DNA of 64,000 nt, taken from an uncultured Novosphingobium sp. (GTDB taxonomy: Bacteria; Pseudomonadota; Alphaproteobacteria; Sphingomonadales; Sphingomonadaceae). Shown piece by piece: positions 21,280 to 30,820 of this stretch. Within the stretch, counting starts at the first letter, position 1, and every line of letters begins with the position of its first letter. Under the pieces are notes generated by a model. That model saw nothing but the letters and a program-made list of their open reading frames with translations. It had not been told where the DNA came from and made no database searches. The position numbers were made by a program, and so were the translations under genes. The stretch spans positions 1 through 64,000 of the forward strand of contig CAMPHR010000005.1 of NCBI GenBank assembly GCA_946886075.1. The letters run 5' to 3'.

Positions 21280-22336
21280 ATGACCCTATCGCTCGACAAT
21301 CCCGCGCTGCTGATCGACCGCGCATTCATAGGCGGCGAGTGGGTGGGCGCTGCATCCGGCGCCACTGTGCCTGTCGACAATCCTGCGACCGGGGCGGTGA
21401 TCGGCACCGTGCCCGATTAAGCCGTCTGAACTGACGCCCTATTCCGCGCTGGCTCTGGCAAAGCTTGCGGAGATGGCAGGCTTCCCAGCGGGGACATTCA
21501 GCGTCGTCACCGGCGACGCGAAGGCCATCGGCGGCGTCATGACGTCAAGTCCGGTTGTGCGGAAGCTGTCCTTTACCGGTTCCACCCGCGTGGGAGCGCT
21601 GCTGATGCAGCAGTCCGCCGCCACGTTGAAAAGGCTGAGCCTGGAACTTGGCGGCAATGCGCCGTTGATTGTGTTCGACGACGCCGACCTGGATCTGGCG
21701 GTCGCGAGCACCATGGCCAGCAAGTTCCGCAATGCAGGGCAGACCTGCGTCTGCGCGAACCGCATATTGGTGCAGGACGGTATCCACGACGCCTTTGCAG
21801 AGCGTCTTGCCAAAGCGGTTTCCGCGCTCAAGGTCGCGCCGGGGGATCAGGCAGGTAGCACGATCGGCCCTCTGATCAACAGCGCCGCGGTGGAGAAGGT
21901 GAAGGCGCATGTGGACGATGCCCTGGAACATGGCGCGAAAGTCTTCGCCCAGGCGGAGGGGGCAAAGGGCGAGCGGTTCGCGACCCCGATGGTGCTGACC
22001 GGAGCGACCGGCGACATGCGTCTGGCGGATGAGGAAACCTTTGGCCCGATCGCGCCCATCTTCCGCTTTACCCATGAAGAGGAAGGCATCGAGATCGCCA
22101 ATGGCACCACCTACGGCCTGGCCAGCTATTTCTACACCGAAAATCTGCACCGCGCATTCCGCGTAGCGGAGCGTCTGGAGGCGGGCATGGTCGCGCTGAA
22201 CACTGGCGGCATTTCGATGGAGATGGCGCCCTTTGGCGGAGTGAAGATGTCAGGCTTTGGTCGCGAAGGGGCGCATATGGGGATCGAGGAATATCTGGAG
22301 ACGAAGACATTCCATGTCGGCGGGCTGAAGCTTTAA
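21280..22336 (+). pseudogene. gabD: Succinate-semialdehyde dehydrogenase remnant with internal deletion
   Basis: An NAD(P)-dependent aldehyde dehydrogenase gene broken by an internal deletion. The first 46 codons (MTLSLDNPALLIDRAFIGGE onward to GTVPD) end at a TAA created at 21418-21420. The sequence then continues in a different frame at KPSELTPYSALALAKLAEM and runs intact to GGLKL. Compared with normal GabD, about 128 residues are missing, including the WNFP segment with the oxyanion Asn; the catalytic Cys (NAGQTCVCANR) and the C-terminal half remain. The fragment from 21473 could in theory be translated (287 aa), but it would lack most of the cofactor domain. Convergent with copB, two bases apart. 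Confidence 0.85.
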
Positions 22337-22338
22337 GG

Positions 22339-23253
22339 TCAGAACCAGAAGCGCACGCCCATGACCAGAGATGTCGCGGAGGCGTCGTCGCCATCGGCGC
22401 GGGCGAAGCGGGCCGTCTCACCCAGCTTGCGCTGCCAGTTCACCCCGACATAGGGCGCGAACTCACGGGCGAATTCGTATCGCAGTCGCAGGCCAAGTTC
22501 GATATCCGACAGTCCCGATCCGATGCCGAGTTCGGGGACATCCTGCGCCGCGAAGTTCATTTCTGCGGCAGGCTGAAGGATCAAACGCTGCGTGATGCGC
22601 TGATCATAGCTTGCCTCCAGCCGCGCATGTGCTTCGCCCTTTGTGGATAGAAAGGCCTGCGCGCTGACTTCGAACCAGTAAGGCGCGAGGCCATCTATGC
22701 CGATGACGGCATAGCTACGGTCCCGGCCGGGACCGAAGTCGTGCCGCACGCCTCCCTCAAGATTGAACCAGGGATCGATCGCGCGGCTATAGAGCGCCTG
22801 CACTTCGGCATGCTCCAGCCTGCCCCGGACCTCGCCCTCGCCTTCCGTCTTGAATGCGAACCGGTTGATGTCGCCACCGACCCAGCCTTCTCCCTCCCAA
22901 TGATAGGTGTCGGCGCCCTTCCCCATTCGGTATTCGAGGCGATCGAGCATCAGCTTGGAAAAGGTCATGCCGCCATTTTCCCTGATCATGGCGGCGCGGG
23001 CGCGCGCCATCTCATCAGGATTATAAAATGCGTCAGCGGCGTGGTCAGTGGGAAGTCCCGGCGCTGTTCCCTGCGGGGTAGCCGGAGCGCCAACATGGCC
23101 CGCGTGGGGATCGTCGGCTGGTTGGGGCGGAGTGCTCTCCATCGGCGGCGCCTGCTCCATCGCGCCGTGATGCATATGGCTGTGATCCATCTGCTGCGCC
23201 TGAGCGGGAAGCGCGATGGGCAGCAGCAGGGTCGCGAGCGCGCATCTCATCAT
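22339..23253 (-). CDS. copB: Copper resistance protein B (outer membrane)
   Basis: Predicted outer-membrane beta-barrel protein of 304 aa that works with CopA in periplasmic copper tolerance. A signal peptide (MMRCALATLLLPIALPAQAQ) is followed by a Met/His-rich copper-binding stretch (MDHSHMHHGAMEQ). The CopB domain follows: MTFSKLMLDRLEYRMG, WEGEGWVGGDINRFAFKTEG, and alternating amphipathic strands to the terminal Phe in VMGVRFWF, a barrel assembly signal. The start overlaps the copA stop by four bases, so the two are translationally coupled. Confidence 0.93.
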   Translation of the reverse strand: MMRCALATLLLPIALPAQAQQMDHSHMHHGAMEQAPPMESTPPQPADDPHAGHVGAPATPQGTAPGLPTDHAADAFYNPDEMARARAAMIRENGGMTFSKLMLDRLEYRMGKGADTYHWEGEGWVGGDINRFAFKTEGEGEVRGRLEHAEVQALYSRAIDPWFNLEGGVRHDFGPGRDRSYAVIGIDGLAPYWFEVSAQAFLSTKGEAHARLEASYDQRITQRLILQPAAEMNFAAQDVPELGIGSGLSDIELGLRLRYEFAREFAPYVGVNWQRKLGETARFARADGDDASATSLVMGVRFWF

Positions 23254-24992
23254 GCCGCCCCCTCCCCGTGCCGCACCGTCACGACGCGCATCATGCCGGA
23301 ATGCATGTGCATCAGCATATGGCAGTGAAAAGCCCAGTCCCCCAAGGCGTCGGCCGTCAGGTCAAAGCTGAGTTTCGCACCGGGGAGCACATTCACTGTG
23401 TGCTTGAGCGGGTTATGTTCGCCAGCACCCGTGACCAGTTCGAAGAAATGGCCGTGCAGGTGGATCGAATGCGGCATCATCGTATCGTTGATAAGGTTCA
23501 CCCGCACCCGCTCCATATGGCGGAACGCGATTGGCTCCGCGCCATCCGACAGCTTCACCCCGTCGAAGGACCACATATAGCGTTCCATGTTAGCGGTGAG
23601 GTGGATGTCGAGCGTCCGGGTCGGTGGGCGCCGGTCCTTGTGCGGGTGTAGCGACTTAAGGTCGGCATAGGTCAGCACGCGGTGCGGCACGTCCTCCAGA
23701 CCCGTCGGACGGTCAGCGGTCCGGTCCACGGGCATAGGCGACAGCGTCGCGACGCCGGGCCCCATGCGAACCTGCGGCGCTACGGATTTGTCGCGCATCT
23801 TCATGGAGTGTCCGGCCATGCCTTCATGGGCGGGCTGCTTGGGATCCATCGTACCGCCCTGGCCCATGTCCATTGCGGCCATGTCCATGCCCATGTCCTT
23901 CATTCCGAGCAGCGGGCGCTGCCGCAGCGCAGGCACGTCGGCGACCATGCCAATGCGCGGCGTCAACGTTGCGCGGACGAGCCCTGACCGGTCGATCGCT
24001 TCGGCGATGATGCCATAGGGCCTTGCTTCTTCGGGGCGGACGACAACGTCATAGGTTTCCGCAATGCCGATCTGGAATTCGTCCGTCTCGACTGGCTGCA
24101 CATGCTGTCCGTCGCATTGCACGACCGTCATGGGCAGCCCCGGCAACCGGACATTGAAGTTCGTCATTGCCGACGCATTGATGATGCGCAGCCGTACCCG
24201 CTCACCTGGGCTGAAGAGGCCCGTCCAATTTTCCGCAGTCCCGTGCCCGTTGACGAGGAAGCTATATGTCGATCCGGTCACGTCCGAAATGTCGGTCGGG
24301 TCCATCCGCATCGCGCCCCATTGCAGGCGCTCACTTGCTGACTGGTCCTCACCCGCCAAGAGCCCGGCGAGCGTCTGCTTTTGCATGTTGAAATAGCCGC
24401 CCATCTGCTTGAGCCGCTTCAACAGGATATGGGGATGGACCGGGCTCCAATCCGACAGGACGATTACATGCTCCCGTTCGGCCTGCACCGGGCCGCGCCC
24501 GGCGGGATCTATGACGATCGGCCCATAATGTCCGATCGCCTCCTGCATGCCCGAATGGCTGTGATACCAATAGGTGCCGGACTGGCGCACGGGGAATTCG
24601 TAGGTGAAGGTTTCACCCGGTCGAATGCCGGGAAAGCTGATGCCGGGAACGCCATCCATCTGGAAGGGCAGGATCAGACCATGCCAGTGGATCGACGTGT
24701 CTTCCTTCAGATGGTTGGTGACGGAGAGGCGGACATTCTGCCCCTCCTTCAGCCGGATGAGCGGCGCGGGCAGCGTGCCGTTGATCATCACCGCATGGGC
24801 AGAGCGCCCGCCGGTCGAGAAATGGCCGTTTGCCACGGTGAGCGCGATGTTCTCGCCCTGCAACGCTCCCGGCGTGGTGGCAAGCCCGGCAGTGCCGCTC
24901 TGCGCCCAGGCGGGGAAGAGCTCGCCAAGCGCCAGAGCGCCGCCGAGCGTGCCAAGTCCTTGCAGGATACTCCGCCGGTCCAAACCGTTCAC
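23250..24992 (-). CDS. copA: Copper resistance multicopper oxidase CopA
   Basis: Periplasmic multicopper oxidase of 580 aa that oxidises Cu(I). The start is GTG 24992, eight bases after AGGA, giving the twin-arginine signal LDRRSILQGLGTLGGALAL. Copper ligand motifs are SIHWHGLILPFQMDG, TYWYHSHSGMQE, HSIHLHGHFFEL and the type 1 site WAFHCHMLMHMHSGM. A methionine-rich insert (GMKDMGMDMAAMDMGQGG, roughly residues 370-390) is the usual copper-sensing segment of CopA. The first gene of a copA-copB pair. No copper-responsive regulator gene lies nearby. Confidence 0.94.
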   Translation of the reverse strand: MNGLDRRSILQGLGTLGGALALGELFPAWAQSGTAGLATTPGALQGENIALTVANGHFSTGGRSAHAVMINGTLPAPLIRLKEGQNVRLSVTNHLKEDTSIHWHGLILPFQMDGVPGISFPGIRPGETFTYEFPVRQSGTYWYHSHSGMQEAIGHYGPIVIDPAGRGPVQAEREHVIVLSDWSPVHPHILLKRLKQMGGYFNMQKQTLAGLLAGEDQSASERLQWGAMRMDPTDISDVTGSTYSFLVNGHGTAENWTGLFSPGERVRLRIINASAMTNFNVRLPGLPMTVVQCDGQHVQPVETDEFQIGIAETYDVVVRPEEARPYGIIAEAIDRSGLVRATLTPRIGMVADVPALRQRPLLGMKDMGMDMAAMDMGQGGTMDPKQPAHEGMAGHSMKMRDKSVAPQVRMGPGVATLSPMPVDRTADRPTGLEDVPHRVLTYADLKSLHPHKDRRPPTRTLDIHLTANMERYMWSFDGVKLSDGAEPIAFRHMERVRVNLINDTMMPHSIHLHGHFFELVTGAGEHNPLKHTVNVLPGAKLSFDLTADALGDWAFHCHMLMHMHSGMMRVVTVRHGEGAA

Positions 24993-25077
24993 AGCGATGA
25001 TCCTGCGCCGCGAACGAAAGAGATTTCCTGCACCTTCCAAAACCTCATGAAGCTGATCCCGGGGCGCGGGCCTTAGC

Positions 25078-26076
25078 CTAAACCCAGCCTTCAAGCACCT
25101 GGTTGGGCGGACGGTGACCATCGGCCCAGCTGCGGATGTTGGCGATCACGCGCGCCCCGGTGGCGTCCCGCCCTTCGAACGTCGCCGATCCCATATGGGG
25201 CAGCAACACGACATTGGACAAGGCGAGCAGGCGCGGGTCCACGGCGGGCTCATGCGCATAGACGTCCAGTCCCGCGCCTGCGATCCGTCCTTCCGCCAAT
25301 GCAGCGATCAAAGCCGGTTCATCCGTGATTTCAGCGCGCGAGGTGTTGATGAGATAAGCGTCGGGCCGCATCATCCCAATGCGCCGCGCATCGATCATGC
25401 CCCGGCTGTCCGCATTGAGCGGGCAGTTGATCGACACGATGTCGCATTCGCCAAGCAGCGTATCGACATCGGCATGCCACGCGGCTTCCAGTTCATGTTC
25501 AACCTCGAACGGCAGGCGGTGGCGGTTATGATAGGCGATCGACAGCCCGAACGCGGCGGCCCGCTTGGCCACCGCCCGGCCGATCCGGCCCATGCCGATA
25601 ATGCCAAGCTTCTTGCCGCCGATGCGGTGGCCGAGCATGCCCGACGGGCTCCAGCCGGGCCAGGTGCCGGATCGAACCAGCTTCTCGCCCTCTGCCAGCC
25701 TGCGGGGGACTGACAGGATGAGCGCCATCGTCATGTCGGCGGTGTCCTCCGTCAGGACGCCGGGTGTGTTGGTGACGATGATGCCCTTTCGCCGGGCGGC
25801 GCCAAGATCGATATGATCGACCCCGCTGCCAAAGCTCGCGATCAATTGCAGACGATCGGGCGCGAGGTCGATGAGGGCGGCATCGATCTGGTCCGTCACC
25901 GCCGGAACCAGTACGTCGCTTTGGGCCATTGCGCGGGCAAGCGCGGTGCGGTCCATCGGCACGTCGCCCACATTGAACACAGCGTCGAACAGTTCGGCCA
26001 TCCGCGCTTCCACATTGGGAGGCAGGCGGCGCGTGACGACGACGCGCGGCTTGGCGGGACGCGGTTTCTTGGCCAT
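25078..26076 (-). CDS. D-isomer 2-hydroxyacid dehydrogenase (glyoxylate reductase-like)
   Basis: NAD(P)-dependent dehydrogenase of 332 aa. The Rossmann domain has LGIIGMGRIGRAVAKRA; a basic residue pair follows the second strand (HNRHR), which usually favours NADPH. Catalytic residues are Arg in INTSRAEITDE, Glu in YAHEPAVDPRL and His in VLLPHMGSAT. GSGVDHIDLGAARRKGI and DMTMALILS are further family signatures. Substrate is probably glyoxylate or hydroxypyruvate by similarity, but this is not certain. It ends 85 bases before the copA start on the same strand, so the genes may share transcription. Confidence 0.88.
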   Translation of the reverse strand: MAKKPRPAKPRVVVTRRLPPNVEARMAELFDAVFNVGDVPMDRTALARAMAQSDVLVPAVTDQIDAALIDLAPDRLQLIASFGSGVDHIDLGAARRKGIIVTNTPGVLTEDTADMTMALILSVPRRLAEGEKLVRSGTWPGWSPSGMLGHRIGGKKLGIIGMGRIGRAVAKRAAAFGLSIAYHNRHRLPFEVEHELEAAWHADVDTLLGECDIVSINCPLNADSRGMIDARRIGMMRPDAYLINTSRAEITDEPALIAALAEGRIAGAGLDVYAHEPAVDPRLLALSNVVLLPHMGSATFEGRDATGARVIANIRSWADGHRPPNQVLEGWV

Positions 26077-26200
26077 GCACAGCCGCTATGCCCGGCGGTG
26101 GCAGTGGTCAAGCGCTTATGCCTGACGCTCAAGACAATGGTTGTCGGACGAGTTGGCCGGACGCTATAGCAGTGCGTCACGTGAAGGGGAAAGAACGGGG

Positions 26201-26671
26201 ATGAAGAGGTATCTGCCTCACGCAGCGATTGTCGCCGCCGCGCTAAGCATCGCAGGCGGTACATCGGCGGCTCCGTCAAAGCCTGTCCCCTATTGGGCCT
26301 CGCTCAGCCATGACGAGGCGCGCATGCGCGTGGGCCCGAGCCTCGATTACCCGTCAAACTGGGTTTACCGCCGTCGGGACCTGCCGGTGAAGGTGGTGCA
26401 GGTGCTTGGCCTTTGGCGAAAGATTGAGGATCCGAGCGGCACGCAGGGTTGGATGCATGTACGGCTGCTCAGTGATACGGCTACTGCGATTGTGACGGCA
26501 TCGGTCGCGCCAATGCGGCAGGGCCCTAGTGAAGGCGCGCGCACCGTTTTCCGGGCGGAAAAGGGCGTGGTGGGGCGGCTTTCATCCTGTAGCGATGGCT
26601 GGTGCGGTTTCGATGTAGGCGGCCAGCGCGGGTTCGTGCGCGCGACCGATGTTTGGGGCGCGACTTCCTGA
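26201..26671 (+). CDS. Secreted SH3-domain protein
   Basis: Exported protein of 156 aa. The start is ATG 26201 behind GGGGAAAG; a longer frame from 26141 lacks a signal peptide at its N-terminus. A signal peptide (MKRYLPHAAIVAAALSIAGG) is followed by PYWASLSHDEARMRVGPS, VKVVQVLGLWRKIEDPSGTQ and GWMHVRLLS, the bacterial SH3-like (DUF1058) pattern, and a second half with CSDGWCGFDVGGQRGFVRA. The two cysteines could form a disulfide. Probably periplasmic and possibly peptidoglycan-associated; function is inferred from the fold only. Convergent with the peptide transporter gene. Confidence 0.85.
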   Translation: MKRYLPHAAIVAAALSIAGGTSAAPSKPVPYWASLSHDEARMRVGPSLDYPSNWVYRRRDLPVKVVQVLGLWRKIEDPSGTQGWMHVRLLSDTATAIVTASVAPMRQGPSEGARTVFRAEKGVVGRLSSCSDGWCGFDVGGQRGFVRATDVWGATS

Positions 26672-26675
26672 CGAC

Positions 26676-28253
26676 TTAGTGGCGCTTGTCCTGCGCAGGG
26701 TCGATGATCGCGAAATTGTCCCGCTGCGCCTCTGCGTCGGCACCTTCCTCCCTATCCGACTGACCGGCACGCATCAGCCGCTTCACAAAGGGCGCGATGG
26801 CCATGACGAACAACCCTATGCCGATCGACCACCAGCCGATCTCTCCATCGACCGTCAGCACCGCATCGCGTGATGCGGCGCCCTCCGTTCCGCCGGTCGC
26901 CGCCGCGATCATGCCCGCGACATATTCGCCGAGCGCCATGGCGAGGAACCAGATGCCCATGATCAGGCCGATCATGCGGGAAGGAGCCAGTTTCGACATG
27001 GCCGACAAGCCCACCGGCGACAGGCATAACTCCCCGAGCGTATGGCAGAGATAAAGGAGGAAGATGAAGAGGATGGGCGTCAGCGTCCCCGGCGCGCCGG
27101 TGCCTGCCACGAGGATCAGGAAGCCTGCACCGACCAGTATCAGCGCCAGCCCGAACTTGGCGGGGGTGGACGGTTCTCGTCCCCGCTTGGCCAGGGCAAT
27201 CCAAAGCGATGCGAGGATGGGCCCGAAGATCAGGATATAGGCCGCATTGACTGACTGGAACATCGATGCGGGCACATCGAAGCCGAGGATGTTCCTGTCC
27301 GTATAGCGGGCGGTGAACAGGCTGAGCGATGATCCTGTCTGCTCATACAGGCCCCAGAAGAGCGGGTTGATGAAGAGCAGGAACAGCGCCGCCAGCATGC
27401 GGTCGCGCCCGATCTGCTCCATGCGCCCGAATGCTTCCCATAATATATAGGCCACCATGAGGACGCTCGCGCCAGCCAGCATCCATCCCACCACCGCATG
27501 CTGCTGGATCAGCAGCCAGCAAAGCAGGATGGAAAGAAGGCTCGACATATAGACGAGCCATTCGCGGCTGATGACCCCGCCGACACGCTCGGCCAGCCGT
27601 GCCGGGTCTGGCGGCTCTCCCCTGCCCTGCAGCAGCGGCTTGCAAAGGATGAAGCCGATCACGCCCGCAATCATCCCGACCGACGCTGCGCCAAACCCCC
27701 AATGCCAGCCCCAGCGCTGGCCGAGATAGCCACAGATGAGCGGCCCGATCGTGGCGCCGACGTTAATGCCCATGTAGAAGATCGTGTAGGCGGGGTCGCG
27801 GCGGATATCGTCGCGGGGATAAAGCTGCCCCACCATGGCCGACACGCTGGCCTTCAAAAATCCTGTGCCCACAATCACGGTCGCCAATCCCAGCCAGAAG
27901 AGGCCAAGACCGATGCTGTTCGCTGAACTGTCCGCTTCCATGCCCAGAATGATGTGGCCTGCGGCGATGACGATGCCGCCGAACAGCACCGCTTTGCGCT
28001 GCCCCAGATAGCGATCGGCCAGATAGCCGCCCATCAAGGGCGAGATGTAGATCAGCGACATATAGGCGCCGTAGGAATGTGCGGCGTCACGATCAGAAAA
28101 CAGGAAGTGCTGCGTCAGGTAAAAGATCAGCAGCGCGCGCATGCCATAGAAGGAAAAGCGCTCCCACATTTCGACGAAGAAGAGAAGGAAGAGCCCGCGG
28201 GGGTGGCCCAACCATGTCTTGCCCGATGTGAATGTCATGTCAGATGCGGTCAT
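26676..28253 (-). CDS. Proton-dependent oligopeptide (POT) family transporter
   Basis: Major-facilitator protein of 525 aa with about 14 predicted helices; it takes up di- and tripeptides with protons. POT signatures are present: FVEMWERFSFYGMRALLI at the first helix (the ExxER-type motif), GGYLADRYLGQRKAVL, and FYMGINVGATIGPLICGYL. A later FFxS-type region reads SPVGLSAMSKLAPSRMIGL. A ribosome site GGGAAA precedes ATG 28253, though ATG 28238 is also possible. The C-terminus is charged and cytoplasmic. Single gene, divergent from the nitroreductase. Confidence 0.92.
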   Translation of the reverse strand: MTASDMTFTSGKTWLGHPRGLFLLFFVEMWERFSFYGMRALLIFYLTQHFLFSDRDAAHSYGAYMSLIYISPLMGGYLADRYLGQRKAVLFGGIVIAAGHIILGMEADSSANSIGLGLFWLGLATVIVGTGFLKASVSAMVGQLYPRDDIRRDPAYTIFYMGINVGATIGPLICGYLGQRWGWHWGFGAASVGMIAGVIGFILCKPLLQGRGEPPDPARLAERVGGVISREWLVYMSSLLSILLCWLLIQQHAVVGWMLAGASVLMVAYILWEAFGRMEQIGRDRMLAALFLLFINPLFWGLYEQTGSSLSLFTARYTDRNILGFDVPASMFQSVNAAYILIFGPILASLWIALAKRGREPSTPAKFGLALILVGAGFLILVAGTGAPGTLTPILFIFLLYLCHTLGELCLSPVGLSAMSKLAPSRMIGLIMGIWFLAMALGEYVAGMIAAATGGTEGAASRDAVLTVDGEIGWWSIGIGLFVMAIAPFVKRLMRAGQSDREEGADAEAQRDNFAIIDPAQDKRH

Positions 28254-28363
28254 CCGTTTCCCATCTGGCCTTCTGGTGAAGCGAGAGCCTAGATCGGAAA
28301 TCCCGCCGCTGTCAAAGCAGCCCGCACTTGCGCCGCGCTCGCTGCCGCGCCATCTGGTGCGCC

Positions 28364-28942
28364 ATGTTCAATGACGCCACCACCCCCCTTTCCCTCCTGC
28401 GCACACGCCGTTCGGGCAAGCCGCGCGACCTCATCGCTCCGGGCCCTGACGCCGATCAGCTGCGCGCGATATTGGAGATTGCCCTTCGCACGCCTGATCA
28501 TGGCAAGCTTGCGCCCTGGCGGTTCGTGATCGTGCCGGACGACAAGCGCGAAGCCTTCGCGGTTCTTCTGGAAAGCGCTTACCGGCGTGAGAAGCCCGAC
28601 GCAGGGCGGTTGGAAATCGAGTCCATGCGGCAGTTCGCATTGCAGGCTCCCACCCTGGTCGTGGCGCTCTCCGCTCCGGTGGAAGGCAGCAAGATTCCAG
28701 CGTGGGAACAGCAGTTATCGGCGGGCGCCGCGATCATGAACCTGCTGCATGCCAGCCATGCACTCGGCTTTGCCGCGGGTTGGCTGACCGGGTGGCCTGC
28801 ATATAACGACGATGTGCGGCAGGCTTTCGCGGTAGGCGCGGAGCGTCTGGCCGGCTTCATCTTCATCGGGACGCCGGGACGGCCGCAGGAAGAACGGCCG
28901 CGTCCGGACTATGACAAGATAGTTTCCATTTGGGACAAGTAG
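28364..28942 (+). CDS. Nitroreductase family protein (YdjA-like)
   Basis: FMN-dependent oxidoreductase of 192 aa in the small single-domain nitroreductase group. The start is ATG 28364 (MFNDATTPLSLLRTRRS); a longer frame exists upstream. FMN-binding features are LRTRRSGKPRDLIAP, RTPDHGKLAPWRF and the C-terminal FIFIGTPGRPQEERPRP. Length and the PDHGKLAPWR motif resemble E. coli YdjA. The physiological substrate is unknown. It lies 72 bases upstream of the GntR-type regulator on the same strand, so the two could be linked. Confidence 0.88.
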   Translation: MFNDATTPLSLLRTRRSGKPRDLIAPGPDADQLRAILEIALRTPDHGKLAPWRFVIVPDDKREAFAVLLESAYRREKPDAGRLEIESMRQFALQAPTLVVALSAPVEGSKIPAWEQQLSAGAAIMNLLHASHALGFAAGWLTGWPAYNDDVRQAFAVGAERLAGFIFIGTPGRPQEERPRPDYDKIVSIWDK

Positions 28943-29014
28943 ATAAGTGAGAGCGGTGGCGCGGCTCGGCCGATCGCCTTGCCCGCATCGCTGTGTTATG
29001 GCACTGACGCACTC

Positions 29015-29359
29015 ATGACCGATGAGTCAAAGCCCGTATATCTCCGGCTCCGCGATACCATTGCGGCCTCGATACTCGACGGCGACTATCGCGATGGGGA
29101 CATGCTTCCTTCCGTCCGTGCGCTCGCGGCCCAGGAAGGCGCCAACCCGCTGACGGTCGCCAAGGCGTATCAATGCTTTCAGGATGATGGACTGGTGCTG
29201 GTCAAGCGCGGCGTCGGTATGTTCGTGGCCGAAGGCGCCACCCGTCGCCTGCGTGAAGCCGAACGGCGGCGCTTTCTGGAGGCGTCCTGGCCACCGGTTG
29301 CCGAGCAGATCAGGCGGCTGGGAATTACGGCGGACGAGTTAGGTCTTCGGTTAGCCTAG
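29015..29359 (+). CDS. Short GntR-family regulator (YtrA type)
   Basis: Transcription factor of 114 aa consisting of little more than a winged-helix domain: YLRLRDTIAASILDGDYRDG, MLPSVRALAAQEGANPLTVA, KAYQCFQDDGLVLVKRGVGM. The C-terminal tail (about 35 residues) is helical, as in YtrA-type regulators that usually control an adjacent ABC transporter. No such transporter is adjacent here; the nearest neighbour upstream is the nitroreductase. The effector is unknown. Start at ATG 29015 (MTDESKPVYLRLR). Confidence 0.88.
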   Translation: MTDESKPVYLRLRDTIAASILDGDYRDGDMLPSVRALAAQEGANPLTVAKAYQCFQDDGLVLVKRGVGMFVAEGATRRLREAERRRFLEASWPPVAEQIRRLGITADELGLRLA

Positions 29360-29391
29360 ATAGTAGCTGACGACTTAGTTCCGCGGAGGGT

Positions 29392-29416
29392 CCTTCGACA
29401 GGCTCAGCCTGAACGG
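29392..29416 (+). repeat. Dispersed repeat, family A (second copy)
   Basis: CCTTCGACAGGCTCAGCC followed by TGAACGG, matching the copy at 384-408 over about 24 bases with one change. It lies between the convergent GntR regulator and sugar transferase genes. Confidence 0.7.
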
Positions 29417-29431
29417 GCGGAGTTTATCCCT

Positions 29432-30820
29432 CTAGCGCGCGCCTTCCGGCCACAGAACGACGCGCAAGGTTTGGATCAGGATGAGCAGGTCCAGGAAGGG
29501 CGTGTAATTCTTCGCATAATAGAGGTCATATTCCAGCTTGTTACGGCTGTCCTCGATCGAAGCGCCATAGGGATAGTTAATCTGCGCCCAACCCGTAATG
29601 CCCGGCTTCACCATGTGGCGTTCGGCATAATAGCGCAGATGCTGCTCGAGATCCTCGACGAACTGGCGGCGCTCTGGCCGGGGTCCGACGAAGCTCATCT
29701 CGCCCTTCAGCACCGTCCATGTCTGCGGCAGTTCATCGATGCGCAGCTTGCGGAGCCAATAGCCTAACCGGGTGATGCGCGGATCGTCCTTTTCCGCCCA
29801 CACCGCTTGACCGCCGACCTCAGCATCCTGCCGCATGGTGCGCAGCTTCACGATCCAGAATTCCTCGCCATAGAGGCCGACGCGTTGCTGGCGGTAGAAA
29901 GCCGGGCCCTTGCTGTCGAGCTTCACCAGGATCGCGGCGATGAGGATGACCGGGCCCGTCAGCAGCAGCAGGATAGAACTGGCGATGACGTCGAACAGTC
30001 GCTTGGCGATGCTGGACAGGCGGCGCCCGGCGGAAAAGCCATCGGAGAAAATCAGCCAGCTCGGATTCACGCTATCCAGATCGACCCGACCGGTCTCGCG
30101 TTCGAGGAAGGTCGAGATTTCATTCACATGCACGCCAGTCGTCTTGATGCGCAGCAGGTCGGACAGGGGAAGCGCGTTGCGCCTTTCCTCCAGCGCCAGA
30201 ACGACCTCGCTCGCGCCAAGCCGCACCACGAAATCGGCAAGATTATAAATGGCACTGCGATTGATCGCTTCGGGGATGATCTGCGCCCCATCATTCATCG
30301 CGATATAGCCGACCACCAGAAAGCCAGACCCTTTGCGCTGCTCAAGCTCGCGAATGCGGTTGGCGCGATTGCCCGCGCCCAGCACCACAAGCCGACGCTT
30401 GAATGCTTCGCCGCCCAGCATCGACCCCAACAGCAGCCGCACTGCAAGAAGCAGCATCACCGCAAGGCCCATCGCGTAGAGGGAGTTGGATCGCCACAAG
30501 GTCAGGTCCGGCAGCAGGAAATGCATGACGGAAAGAAATATGACGCCCAGCGAAATGGCTACCAGCAGGCGCGCCAGGGCAAAACGGATCGATTGCAGCG
30601 CTTCGGTGCCATAGACACCGACTGCAATCATCGCGGTCTGGATCGATAGTGCGAAGCTCAAAAGCGGCGCGGCGCGGGTCGTGACCTCTTCGATGTCCAT
30701 GCCGATCTGGCGCGCTCTCAAGATCCAGCCAGCTTCGGCCGCTCCGAGCAGCAGGACGAGATCGAGCAGTCCCAGCAGCAGCACAGCGTGCGGCACATAA
30801 TGTTTGAACAGCCTGATCAT
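29432..30820 (-). CDS. Exopolysaccharide sugar transferase (TIGR03013, EpsB-like)
   Basis: Polyprenyl-phosphate sugar-1-phosphate transferase of 462 aa that starts a repeat unit of an exopolysaccharide. Four N-terminal membrane helices, a nucleotide-binding-like middle region (VVLGAGNRANRIREL) and a fifth helix lead to the catalytic bacterial sugar-transferase domain: KRLFDVIASSILLLLTGPV, KLRTMRQDAE, RKLRIDELPQTWTVLKGEM, SFVGPRPERRQFVE, KPGITGWAQINYPYG. The layout matches the TIGR03013 group often found with the XrtA/PEP-CTERM system, but no exosortase or other polysaccharide gene is in this window. Confidence 0.9.
   Translation of the reverse strand: MIRLFKHYVPHAVLLLGLLDLVLLLGAAEAGWILRARQIGMDIEEVTTRAAPLLSFALSIQTAMIAVGVYGTEALQSIRFALARLLVAISLGVIFLSVMHFLLPDLTLWRSNSLYAMGLAVMLLLAVRLLLGSMLGGEAFKRRLVVLGAGNRANRIRELEQRKGSGFLVVGYIAMNDGAQIIPEAINRSAIYNLADFVVRLGASEVVLALEERRNALPLSDLLRIKTTGVHVNEISTFLERETGRVDLDSVNPSWLIFSDGFSAGRRLSSIAKRLFDVIASSILLLLTGPVILIAAILVKLDSKGPAFYRQQRVGLYGEEFWIVKLRTMRQDAEVGGQAVWAEKDDPRITRLGYWLRKLRIDELPQTWTVLKGEMSFVGPRPERRQFVEDLEQHLRYYAERHMVKPGITGWAQINYPYGASIEDSRNKLEYDLYYAKNYTPFLDLLILIQTLRVVLWPEGAR

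Noticed and set aside
21280..22336. Simple one-base sequencing frameshift in gabD
   Set aside because: Restoring the frame does not recover the roughly 128 missing residues, so a deletion is required.
28943..29014. ABC transporter operon expected beside the YtrA-type regulator
   Set aside because: Neighbouring genes are a nitroreductase and a sugar transferase; no transporter subunits are present.
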